A stretch of DNA of 64,000 bases from Rhodopseudomonas sp. P2A-2r (GTDB lineage: Bacteria > Pseudomonadota > Alphaproteobacteria > Rhizobiales > Xanthobacteraceae): assembly GCF_026015985.1 (NCBI RefSeq), contig NZ_CP110389.1, positions 3,690,001 to 3,754,000 on the forward strand, read 5' to 3'. The stretch's first letter is position 1, and every line of letters starts with the position of its first letter. A model generated the notes under the pieces. It had not been told where the DNA came from. It made no database searches and worked only from the letters and a program-made list of their open reading frames with translations. Positions 45,514-53,154 of this stretch are shown here, piece by piece. A program made the position numbers and the translations under genes.

Positions 45514-46797
45514 ATGGATATCGTTGTTATTGGAGCAGGTCTTAGCGGGACGCTGATGGCCTATGAAGTTTTGCCGAACCTGCGGCCGGGCGATCGGCTA
45601 ACCGTCATTTCCCAGGGGCCGGTCTATCACTTCGTCCCCTCGAACCCCTGGGTGGCGATCGGCTGGCGCAAGCGTAGCGACATCGAAATCGACCTCGTCG
45701 ACATCATGAAGCGCAAAGGCATCCGACTGTTGACGCAGGGCGCCCAGCGCGTGCATCCGGTTGAAAACCGGGTCGATCTCGCAGACGGCACGTCGGTGAG
45801 CTACGACTATCTCATCGTGGCCACCGGGCCACAGCTTGCGTTCGACGAGATCCCGGGTCTTGGCCCGGACGGCCACACGCAATCGATCTGCCACGTCGAT
45901 CACGCGGCCGACGCCAACGCCGCCTTTGAACTGCTGGCCGCAAACCCGGGACCCGTGGTGATCGGCGCCGTCCAGGGCGCGTCGTGCTTCGGTCCTGCCT
46001 ACGAGTTTCTGTTCATTCTGGAAACTGAGCTGCGCCGGAGGAAGCTGCGGGATCGCGTGCCCATGACCTTCGTCACCTCGGAACCCTATATCGGACACCT
46101 CGGACTGGACGGCGTCGGCGACACCAAGGGCTTGCTCGAGAGCGAAATGCGAGAAAAGCATATCAAGTGGATCACCAGTGCCCGCGTGACCTCCGTTGAA
46201 CAGGGACGTATGGCCGTGGAAGAACTCGCGGATGACGGATCGGTCCGCAAGACCCACGATCTGCCGTTCTCATATTCAATGATGCTTCCGGCATTCCGGG
46301 GTGTGGATGCCGTCCGCGGCATCGACAAGCTCACCAATCCCCGCGGTTTTGTCATCGTCGACAAGCACCAGCGTAATCCGGAATTTCCCAATGTGTTTGC
46401 GGTGGGCGTGTGCGTGGCGATTGCTCCGACGGGGGCAACTCCCGTCCCTGTCGGCGTCCCTAAAACAGGCTTCATGATCGAGTCAATGGTGACCGCGACA
46501 GCCATGAATATCGGGGCTTTGCTAAGGGGCCAGACGCCGACGGCACAGCCGACGTGGAATGCGATCTGTCTGGCGGATTTCGGCGACTCAGGCGTCGCAT
46601 TCCTGGCGCAGCCGCAAATTCCACCCCGCAACGTCAACTGGTCTTCCAAAGGCGAATGGGTCCATCTTGCCAAGGTTGCGTTCGAGAAATACTTCCTCCG
46701 CAAAATTCGCCGCGGCGAAAGCGAACCGTTTTACGAACGGTTCCTGCTCGACAAGCTGAACATCGCAAAGATCAAAGAGCTTAAGACAGGAACATGA
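45514..46797 (+). CDS. sqr: type I sulfide:quinone oxidoreductase
   Basis: 427 residues, the length of Rhodobacter Sqr, from ATG 45514 with GGAGG upstream. FAD-binding GxGxxG (VVIGAGLSG) at the N-terminus, a second dinucleotide-like loop ATGPQ, and a C-terminal amphipathic end. Cys126 (SICHVD), Cys158 (GASCFG) and Cys352 (NAICLA) match by position the three redox Cys of the type I enzyme (127/159/353 in R. capsulatus). It oxidises sulfide to persulfide/sulfur and reduces quinone. Start of the operon with trxC, DUF2892, DUF302 and AhpD-like genes. Confidence 0.9.
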   Translation: MDIVVIGAGLSGTLMAYEVLPNLRPGDRLTVISQGPVYHFVPSNPWVAIGWRKRSDIEIDLVDIMKRKGIRLLTQGAQRVHPVENRVDLADGTSVSYDYLIVATGPQLAFDEIPGLGPDGHTQSICHVDHAADANAAFELLAANPGPVVIGAVQGASCFGPAYEFLFILETELRRRKLRDRVPMTFVTSEPYIGHLGLDGVGDTKGLLESEMREKHIKWITSARVTSVEQGRMAVEELADDGSVRKTHDLPFSYSMMLPAFRGVDAVRGIDKLTNPRGFVIVDKHQRNPEFPNVFAVGVCVAIAPTGATPVPVGVPKTGFMIESMVTATAMNIGALLRGQTPTAQPTWNAICLADFGDSGVAFLAQPQIPPRNVNWSSKGEWVHLAKVAFEKYFLRKIRRGESEPFYERFLLDKLNIAKIKELKTGT

Positions 46798-47237
46798 GCA
46801 CGACCATGCAGATCGTCTGCGGACATTGCGGGAAGATCAACCGGCTCCCCACCGATCGGACCGCGACCGCAGCGCGATGCGGATCCTGTCATCAGCCCAT
46901 CTTTGATGGGCACCCCGTCGAGGTCGACGAGGCGGACTTCAATCGCCACCTGGCGCAGAGCAGCGTTCCCCTCCTTGTCGATGTATGGGCTCCCTGGTGC
47001 GGTCCATGTCGCTCCATGGCGCCGATGTTCGAGCGCGCCGCCAGGGAACTTGAACCGAATGTCCGCCTGCTCAAGCTGAATTCCGACACCGCGCCGTCGG
47101 TGTCCGCGCGTCTGGGGATCAGCGGCATACCGACACTGCTGCTGATGCACGGCGGCCGCGAAATTGCGCGGACATCGGGAGCAATGGATACCCGGACCAT
47201 CGTTAGCTGGACACAGGCCGGGCTAAGACAGGCCTGA
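46794..47237 (+). CDS. trxC: thioredoxin TrxC (thioredoxin 2)
   Basis: 147 residues, overlapping the sqr stop by ATGA. An N-terminal zinc-binding domain with two CxxC pairs (CGHCGK and CGSCHQ) precedes a thioredoxin fold with active site WAPWCGPC near residue 67 and cis-Pro in ISGIPTLLL. TrxC reduces disulfides and persulfides. Its tight coupling to sqr suggests that it clears persulfide made by Sqr, handing electrons from NADPH through thioredoxin reductase. Confidence 0.91.
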   Translation: MSTTMQIVCGHCGKINRLPTDRTATAARCGSCHQPIFDGHPVEVDEADFNRHLAQSSVPLLVDVWAPWCGPCRSMAPMFERAARELEPNVRLLKLNSDTAPSVSARLGISGIPTLLLMHGGREIARTSGAMDTRTIVSWTQAGLRQA

Positions 47238-47268
47238 TCATTCTCAAACCCAAGCAAAGGGACACGTC

Positions 47269-47472
47269 ATGAATATCGATAAAGCAGTGCTCACATTCGC
47301 CGGATTTGTTGTGTTGCTCGGCCTCACCCTCGGCTGGCTGGTCAACCCGTACTGGTTTCTGCTCACCGCTTTCGCGGGATTGAACATGGTTCAGGCGGGA
47401 ATCACCGGCTTCTGTCCGGCCGCGATCATCTTCAAGAAGCTTGGCGTCCGCAGCGGCTGCGCCTTCTCCTAG
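47269..47472 (+). CDS. DUF2892 inner-membrane protein (YgaP membrane-domain type)
   Basis: 67 residues, two membrane helices (LTFAGFVVLLGLTLGW and a second around residues 31-50), and a CPAA motif followed by KKLGVRSGCAF. This is the membrane half of YgaP, where it is joined to a rhodanese; here it stands alone, so a separate sulfur carrier is likely. Common in sulfide-responsive operons of alphaproteobacteria. Confidence 0.86.
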   Translation: MNIDKAVLTFAGFVVLLGLTLGWLVNPYWFLLTAFAGLNMVQAGITGFCPAAIIFKKLGVRSGCAFS

Positions 47473-47534
47473 CTATTGCGCTCGGCATTCAATCGCCGAC
47501 AGTACTGCGGCTCCCATGATTCAAAGGAAAACAC

Positions 47535-47924
47535 ATGACCTACCATTTCTCGAAGACGGTCAAGATGCCGTTTGAAGCTGCCGTTGTCGCCACAACGGAA
47601 GCCTTGAAGAAGCATGGTTTCGGTGTCCTGACGCAGATCGATGTCAAAGACACGCTGCAGAAGAAGATCGGCGTCGATTTTCGGCCATACCTCATTCTGG
47701 GCGCCTGCAATCCGAAGCTGGCCTATGAGGCGCTGACGCTCGAGGACAAGGTCGGCACGATGTTGCCCTGCAACGTCGTCGTCCAGCAGCGCGAGGCAAA
47801 TGCCGTGGAAATCTCGGCGGTCGATCCGGTGGCATCGATGGGCGCCATCGACAATCCGAAACTCGGCAGCGTCGCCGGTCAGGTCCGGGATCTGCTGCAG
47901 CAAGTCATTTCAGATATCGGGTGA
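47535..47924 (+). CDS. DUF302-family protein
   Basis: 129 residues. The DUF302 fold shows in VVATTEALKKHGFGVLTQID, GACNPKLAYEAL and PCNVVVQ. Function unknown; these proteins are repeatedly found in sulfur-oxidation and sqr loci. No signal peptide. Third small gene after sqr and trxC, with 62 bases to the DUF2892 gene. Confidence 0.86.
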   Translation: MTYHFSKTVKMPFEAAVVATTEALKKHGFGVLTQIDVKDTLQKKIGVDFRPYLILGACNPKLAYEALTLEDKVGTMLPCNVVVQQREANAVEISAVDPVASMGAIDNPKLGSVAGQVRDLLQQVISDIG

Positions 47925-48040
47925 GATTCAGGCTCATCAATTCACTACGGGGCGGAGTTCTCGAAGCACCGAGCTACGGTCCAATCTAATTCGGTATTGC
48001 GCTCGCGAGAACTTGCCACCTCACTCACAGGATTTATCAG

Positions 48041-48388
48041 ATGTATAAGAACTGGCCTGCCATGACAGGCGACCTTTCAATCGCACTGAAGGAGGTCCGC
48101 AGCGGTGCGCCGGACGTGATGAAGGGGTTTTCAGCGATCGCGCAGGCAGCGTTGAAAGCCAACGCTCTCGACACCAAAACCAAGGAGCTCATCGCGCTCG
48201 CGATCTCGGTCGCGACCCGTTGCGACGGCTGCATCGGCTTTCATGCTGAGGCAGCGGTGCGCCATGGCGCCAGCCGCGATGAGTTGATGGAAACGATGGG
48301 CATGGCGATCTACATGGGCGCCGGTCCCAGCGTCATGTACGCCGCGCAAGCGATCGAGGCATTCGACCAGTTTGCCGCCAAGACTTAG
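48041..48388 (+). CDS. AhpD-like CMD-family thiol protein
   Basis: 115 residues with the redox motif CDGCIGFHAEAAVRHG (CxxC-x3-H, about residues 66-73). A member of the small CMD/AhpD family that reduces peroxide or persulfide through its Cys pair. It closes the sqr operon; a hairpin follows at 48483-48513. Confidence 0.86.
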   Translation: MYKNWPAMTGDLSIALKEVRSGAPDVMKGFSAIAQAALKANALDTKTKELIALAISVATRCDGCIGFHAEAAVRHGASRDELMETMGMAIYMGAGPSVMYAAQAIEAFDQFAAKT

Positions 48389-48482
48389 CTCGCCAAGGAG
48401 TGGGTACCGGACCGTCGCCTCACACGAGGGAGGACGCCGGGCAGTCCCACTGGGGGCCGCCCAGGTGGTCCCATAAAGATGC

Positions 48483-48513
48483 CGAGCATCGACTTAGTCT
48501 AGATCGATGCTCG
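48483..48513. terminator. hairpin after the sqr operon
   Basis: CGAGCATCGA (48483-48492) pairs perfectly with TCGATGCTCG (48504-48513), loop of 11 with a CTAG-like centre. It is 95 bases after the AhpD-like stop and before the next gene, where an operon end is expected. No U tract follows. Confidence 0.4.
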
Positions 48514-48615
48514 CGAAATCCATCGGGGATCATCCCGTCTTCACAACGCACCGTCACTAGCCGGATATCACAAAACCAGGTTACTGTAGGTCAATCTTGG
48601 CCGGACAACGATCCT

Positions 48616-48849
48616 ATGACGAAGCAAGGAAAGGTCCTCCTGTTTCCACGCAAGCCTTCCATGAAATTGAAAGGCGAGCGCGAGGACGATCACCATCACC
48701 GGATGGTGGTAAATGTCATTGCTTTCGCATTCGTCTTTGTTTTTTTCATCGGAGCCTATTTTATCGTGGAAAGGCTTCTGAGCATTCCACAGCATCTCGA
48801 TTGCAATTTTTCAGTTCGTCGCCCCTGCAAGGCTGGCTTGGGTCAGTGA
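48616..48849 (+). CDS. small single-helix membrane protein, unknown
   Basis: 77 residues from ATG 48616. A basic start (MTKQGKVLLFPRKP), a His-rich bend DDHHHRM, one membrane helix (NVIAFAFVFVFFIGAYFIV) and a short end with two Cys (LDCNF, RRPCKAG). Small proteins of this pattern are frequent in Bradyrhizobium and relatives, function unknown. Located between the sqr operon and the second SqrR-like gene. Confidence 0.6.
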   Translation: MTKQGKVLLFPRKPSMKLKGEREDDHHHRMVVNVIAFAFVFVFFIGAYFIVERLLSIPQHLDCNFSVRRPCKAGLGQ

Positions 48850-49006
48850 CTATTCTGGCTTTGCCAAGTTGGGTTACTTCATCCGCCATCCTTTGACTTA
48901 GCGGACTCTTCTTTGCCGGGGGGACATCGGCCAATTCGTCACGAAAGGCGAAAGCTCTAAGCGTGCCGGGTAAGCCGCGGCGTCGTTCGCGCTTCGAATA
49001 CCAGAA

Positions 49007-49336
49007 TCACTTCTTACGAGCCGCCTTGGTCTTGGGTGGCATGCAATAAACGTTATAAAGCGTTGTCAACACCTCGCGCGCTGGCTCGCTCGCGATCGAA
49101 TAATAGATGGTTTGACCATCGCGGCGAGCCGCGACCAGACCGTCCTTGCGCAGCAACGCAAGGTGCTGGGACACTGTGGAGTCGCGAAGGTCTAGGAATG
49201 CAGCGAGGTCACCGACCGAGCGCTCTCCTTCAACCAGTTGACAGATGATCAGCAGTCGATGCCGGTTTGCCAGCGCCTTCAAAAGATCGACCGCGCTGTC
49301 GGCCGCGGCTTTCATAACTTCAACGGTGATATTCAT
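49007..49336 (-). CDS. SqrR/BigR-like ArsR-family persulfide-type repressor, copy 2
   Basis: 109 residues from ATG 49336 (MNITVE). It is a close paralog of the gene at 45056-45406, including the recognition helix DSTVSQHLALLRKDG and Cys32 and Cys98 at the same 66-residue spacing that marks SqrR-type sulfur switches. The C-terminus is a Lys-rich tail. It lies divergent to cydA, so a link between reactive sulfur and bd oxidase expression is suggested. Confidence 0.88.
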   Translation of the reverse strand: MNITVEVMKAAADSAVDLLKALANRHRLLIICQLVEGERSVGDLAAFLDLRDSTVSQHLALLRKDGLVAARRDGQTIYYSIASEPAREVLTTLYNVYCMPPKTKAARKK

Positions 49337-49372
49337 AATTGCGTATATACGGCTTATCGAATATGCGGTCAA
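49337..49372 (-). promoter_or_regulatory. promoter/operator of SqrR-like copy 2, leaderless start
   Basis: TTGACC (complement of 49367-49372), 17-base spacer, TATATA (49344-49349), 7 bases to ATG 49336. Over the 30 bases at 49341-49370 it matches 24 of those at 45411-45440, with the repeat GCATAT...ATATAC over both boxes. About 230 bases upstream of cydA on the other strand. Equal distances to the start in the two copies make an identical transcription start and leaderless mRNA likely. Confidence 0.72.
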
Positions 49373-49599
49373 TGGTCTCAAGGGCGCGTCCGCGGGTCCA
49401 TCGGAATCCGGAACTTTGACCAACCGGCGCACGGCGGGAATTTGAGCCTGATCAATCGGGTTCAGAAAAAAGGGCCATGATCTTCAAGAAACGGGGTGGT
49501 CGTGGCAGCCCGGCGTTTTTTCAGGCGAATGGCCGTAGCGGCGAAGTCGGTACGCGAGCCAATCGTCAGAATTTTTATACTCGACTGGAAACTTCTGAA

Positions 49600-51183
49600 A
49601 TGACGACTCCTCTGCTTGTGGAACTCTCGCGGGCCCAATTTGCGCTGACCGCCATGTATCACTTCTTGTTTGTGCCGCTGACGCTCGGGCTGTCGGTGCT
49701 CGTCGCGATGATGGAGACCGTCTTCGTCATGACGCGCCGGACGATTTGGCGAGACATGACGAAGTTCTGGGGTCTGCTGTTCGGCATCAACTTCGCCCTG
49801 GGTGTCGCCACCGGCATTACGATGGAGTTCGAGTTCGGCATGAACTGGGCTTTCTATTCGCACTATGTCGGCGACATCTTTGGTGCGCCGCTGGCAATCG
49901 AAGCTCTTATGGCGTTCTTTCTGGAGGCGACGTTCATCGGCCTGTTCTTCTTCGGATGGGACAAACTCTCGTCGCGCGCGCATCTCGCCGTCACCTGGCT
50001 GGTGGCGCTGGGTAGCAATCTCTCGGCGCTTTGGATCCTGATCGCCAACGGCTGGATGCAGAATCCGGTGGGCGCCGCTTTCAATCCCGACACCATGCGC
50101 ATGGAGGTCATCGACTTCGCGGCGGTCCTCTTCAACCCGACGGCGCAAGCGAAGTTCGTTCACACTGTGTCGGCTGGCTACGTCTGCGGCGCCGCCTTCG
50201 TGCTCGGCATTTCGGCTTTCTACCTTCTCCGCGGCCGTCACGTGCAGCTTGCCAAGAGGTCGTTCGTGATCGCGGCGGCGTTCGGCGTCGCAGCTTCCCT
50301 GTCGGTGATCGTGCTGGGTGACGAAAGCGGTTACACCCTGACCGATAACCAGAAGATGAAGCTCGCCGCGATGGAGGCGATGTGGCACACCGAGCCAGCG
50401 CCGGCGGCGATTACTGCATTCGGCATTCCAGATATGAAGACACGAACGACCGACTACGCCATCCAGGTCCCGTGGCTGATGGGCCTGATCGGGACCCGTT
50501 CGGTCGATCAGCAAATTCCGGGCATCTTCGAACTGGTTACAAAGACCGAGGGAAATATTCGCGAAGGCCTTGTCGCCTACGACGCCCTTGAGACGCTCAA
50601 AAAGAACCATGCGGACCCCGTCGCCCGCGCCATCTTCGAGAAGACCCGCGGCGACCTCGGTTATGCCCTGTTGTTGAAGCGCTACATCGCCGATCCAAGG
50701 CAGGCGACGACTGAGCAGATCAGCCAGGCAGCCTGGTCAACGGTGCCGAGCGTTCCGTCGCTGTTCTTCGCGTTCCGCTTCATGGTTCTGTTCAGCTTCG
50801 CGTTGCTGGCGGTGTTCGCGACTTCGCTCTGGTACACGATGCGGGAAGCAGCGGCGCCCTGCTGGTTGTTCCAGCTCGCGCTGTGCGCCATGCCGCTGCC
50901 TTGGCTCGCAGCAGAACTGGGCTGGTTCGTAGCCGAATTCGGTCGCCAGCCATGGATCATCGATGGGGTCCTGCCGACCTTTCTTGCGACATCGGAGCTC
51001 GGAATCTCCGACCTGTTGCTGACGATCGCCGGCTTCACGGCGGTCTACGGCGTGCTGGCGGTCATCGAGGTCAGGTTGATGTTGCAGGCGATCAAGAAGG
51101 GGCCCGATGCGATCACCGGCAATGCCAGCCCGCTCGGCGACTTTGGCGCGGTCACAAGCTTCGGCTTTCGGCCGGCCGAGTGA
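49600..51183 (+). CDS. cydA: cytochrome bd ubiquinol oxidase subunit I
   Basis: 527 residues from ATG 49600; a start 41 codons upstream would add a non-family leader. Haem ligand His21 (AMYHFLFVPLTLG), the long Q-loop after GYTLTDNQK, and the GWFVAEFGRQPW motif are present, so this is a true bd enzyme of the long Q-loop type, with a total length like E. coli CydA. It oxidises ubiquinol and reduces oxygen without pumping protons. bd oxidases tolerate sulfide, which fits the sqr neighbourhood. Confidence 0.94.
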   Translation: MTTPLLVELSRAQFALTAMYHFLFVPLTLGLSVLVAMMETVFVMTRRTIWRDMTKFWGLLFGINFALGVATGITMEFEFGMNWAFYSHYVGDIFGAPLAIEALMAFFLEATFIGLFFFGWDKLSSRAHLAVTWLVALGSNLSALWILIANGWMQNPVGAAFNPDTMRMEVIDFAAVLFNPTAQAKFVHTVSAGYVCGAAFVLGISAFYLLRGRHVQLAKRSFVIAAAFGVAASLSVIVLGDESGYTLTDNQKMKLAAMEAMWHTEPAPAAITAFGIPDMKTRTTDYAIQVPWLMGLIGTRSVDQQIPGIFELVTKTEGNIREGLVAYDALETLKKNHADPVARAIFEKTRGDLGYALLLKRYIADPRQATTEQISQAAWSTVPSVPSLFFAFRFMVLFSFALLAVFATSLWYTMREAAAPCWLFQLALCAMPLPWLAAELGWFVAEFGRQPWIIDGVLPTFLATSELGISDLLLTIAGFTAVYGVLAVIEVRLMLQAIKKGPDAITGNASPLGDFGAVTSFGFRPAE

Positions 51184-51213
51184 GCCCCGGTCAACGATCA
51201 AGGAAATACAGTC

Positions 51214-52367
51214 ATGATTGACACTCTCTTGGACTACACGACGCTGCGCCTGATCTGGTGGGTGTTGCTCGGCGTTATTCTGATCGGCTTCGCCGTCACC
51301 GATGGCTTCGACATGGGGGTCGGCGCGTTGCTGCCTTTCGTGGCCAAGACCGACATCGAGCGGCGCGTCGCCATCAACACCATCGGCCCGGTTTGGGAAG
51401 GCAACCAGGTCTGGTTCGTGCTCGGCGGTGGCGCGATCTTCGCGGCATGGCCAGCACTCTACGCGCTGAGTTTCTCCGGTTTCTACCTTGCCATGTTTCT
51501 GGTTCTGTTCGCGCTGATCCTGCGACCTGTCGCGTTCAAATACCGATCCAAGCGAGACAGCGTGGCGTGGCGCCGTAATTGGGACTGGGCGCTGTTCGTG
51601 GGGGCGCCGTCCCGGCGCTGATATTCGGCGTCGCCGTCGGCAATGCGCTGAAAGGCGTCCCGTTTCACTTCACTGACGATCTGCGCCCGATCTACGAAGG
51701 TACGCTGTTCGGGTTGCTGAATCCGCTCGGGCTGTACTGCGGTCTTGCCTCGCTCGCCATGCTGGTGATGCACGGCGCGGCATGGCTGGCCTTCAAGGCA
51801 GAGGGCAATGTCGCCGACCGGGCCGCCTCGACGGGACAGAAGGTAGCAATGATCACGGCAGTGCTGTTCGCCTTCGGCGGAGTTCTGATCTGGCTCGGGG
51901 CGTTCGGCGGATATCATGTGACCAGTGCGATTGCCTGGGACGGCCCCTCCAATCCGCTCGGCAAGACGGTGACACTGGATTCGGGGGCTTGGCTGAACAA
52001 CTTCCGGGCCACGCCATGGCTGGCCATCGTACCGTTTCTCGGGATCATTGCGCCACTGTTCGCTGCGATCGGTTTCCGCGCGCGGCGTTCGGGACTGACT
52101 TTGCTGGCTTCAAAACTGGGAATTGCCTGCATAATCTCGACCGTCGGCTTAGCGATGTTTCCCGTCATCCTCCCTTCCAGCACGCATCCCGGCGATTCAT
52201 TGACCGTGTTCGATGCTTCATCGAGCCAGACGACATTGCGCAACATGCTGATCGTGGTCGTGATCTTCCTGCCGATCATCCTCGCCTACACCGCCTGGGT
52301 ATACAAAGTGCTGTGGGGCAAGGTCAGCGCCACGACTGTCGAGAGCGCCGGCACGGCGGCCTACTGA
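51214..52367 (+). CDS. cydB: cytochrome bd ubiquinol oxidase subunit II (single-base frameshift)
   Basis: About 384 residues. The first frame begins [12 protein letters not shown] and contains [17 protein letters not shown]; at the G5 run 51600-51604 it is lost. One more G joins NWDWALFVG to [14 protein letters not shown] and leads to a normal end at 52367. The span of 1154 bases is one short of a multiple of three. It binds haem with CydA and forms the core of the oxidase. Start 30 bases after cydA. Confidence 0.9.
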
Positions 52368-52391
52368 GCGAAAAACAACGGAGACGACAAG

Positions 52392-52523
52392 ATGTGGTAT
52401 TTCGCCTGGATCCTCGGCCTCGGCCTTGCGGCCACCGTCGGCATTCTCAATGCGCTTTGGTATGAGTTGCGCACCGTCAGGGAGAAGGCAGAAGTGGTGC
52501 CCCCTCCGATGCCGACACCTTAA
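52392..52523 (+). CDS. cydX: cytochrome bd accessory subunit CydX
   Basis: 43 residues. GGAGA precedes the ATG by 7 bases. The start MWYFAWILGLGLA and the following hydrophobic helix, then NALWYEL, are the CydX pattern (the small third subunit that stabilises the CydAB haems). The tail is Pro-rich. It is 24 bases after cydB. Confidence 0.9.
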   Translation: MWYFAWILGLGLAATVGILNALWYELRTVREKAEVVPPPMPTP

Positions 52524-52697
52524 GCGGCCGTCGATGAACGCAAGTCCAACGTCAGTCCTGATCCGCACACGCTCGATTTCGAAGAGCTATCGCAGCGATC
52601 GACGAACCGTAAGGCACCTCTATTCGATCCGGACCGGCTTCGACGAAGCAGCCATTCTGATCACCTTCCCTTTCGCACTCTCTGGAAGACTTTCCTC

Positions 52698-53072
52698 ATG
52701 CTGATCGCCGTTGCCAGCCAGAATTTTCGCACCGTTACCGGCCATGCCGGCAAGAGCCGCCGCTTCCTGGTGTTCGACGCCGCTCCGGGCAGCGCGCCCC
52801 GCGAAATTGACCGGTTCGACCTGCCGAAAGAGCAGTCCATTCACGAATTCCGCGGAGATGGTCCTCACGCGCTCGATGCCGTCAAGGTCGTGATCGCAGG
52901 CAGCGCCGGCGCCGGCTTCATCAACCGCATGGCCGCGCGCGGCGTTCAGGCGGTCACTACCGCAGAGACCGACCCGACTATCGCCGTCGAGCGTTTCCTG
53001 GCTGGTACGCTTGCTCCGTCGGCACCCCACGAACATGGCGAAGAAGGCGGATGCGGTTGCAATTGCTCCTGA
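52698..53072 (+). CDS. NifX/NifB-type dinitrogenase cofactor-family protein
   Basis: 124 residues. The domain of dinitrogenase iron-molybdenum cofactor proteins is seen in GHAGKSRRFLVFD and VVIAGSAGAGFINRMAARGV. The C-terminal end is His- and Cys-rich (HEHGEEGGCGCNC), which could bind a metal or cluster. No nif genes are nearby. Proteins of this type occur beside redox and sulfur genes, with unknown roles. Downstream of cydX and convergent with the multihaem cytochrome gene. Confidence 0.84.
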   Translation: MLIAVASQNFRTVTGHAGKSRRFLVFDAAPGSAPREIDRFDLPKEQSIHEFRGDGPHALDAVKVVIAGSAGAGFINRMAARGVQAVTTAETDPTIAVERFLAGTLAPSAPHEHGEEGGCGCNCS

Positions 53073-53079
53073 CCATTGA

Positions 53080-53113
53080 CCAGCCGAGCCGCGTCCAGAC
53101 GCGACTTGGCTGG
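53080..53113. terminator. hairpin between convergent nifX-like and cytochrome genes
   Basis: Arms 53080-53095 and 53098-53113 pair over 16 positions with two wobble-type mismatches and a two-base centre. It starts 8 bases after the nifX-like stop and ends 42 bases before the cytochrome stop, so it may serve both strands. Confidence 0.5.
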
Positions 53114-53154
53114 CCACTCAGGCTCAATGAATATGTGTCCGGGTCGACTTCCGC

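Noticed and set aside
49477..49599. Upstream start adding 41 residues to CydA
   Set aside because: The added leader is polar and Arg-rich, without likeness to CydA, while MTTPLLVELSRAQFALT is the normal start.
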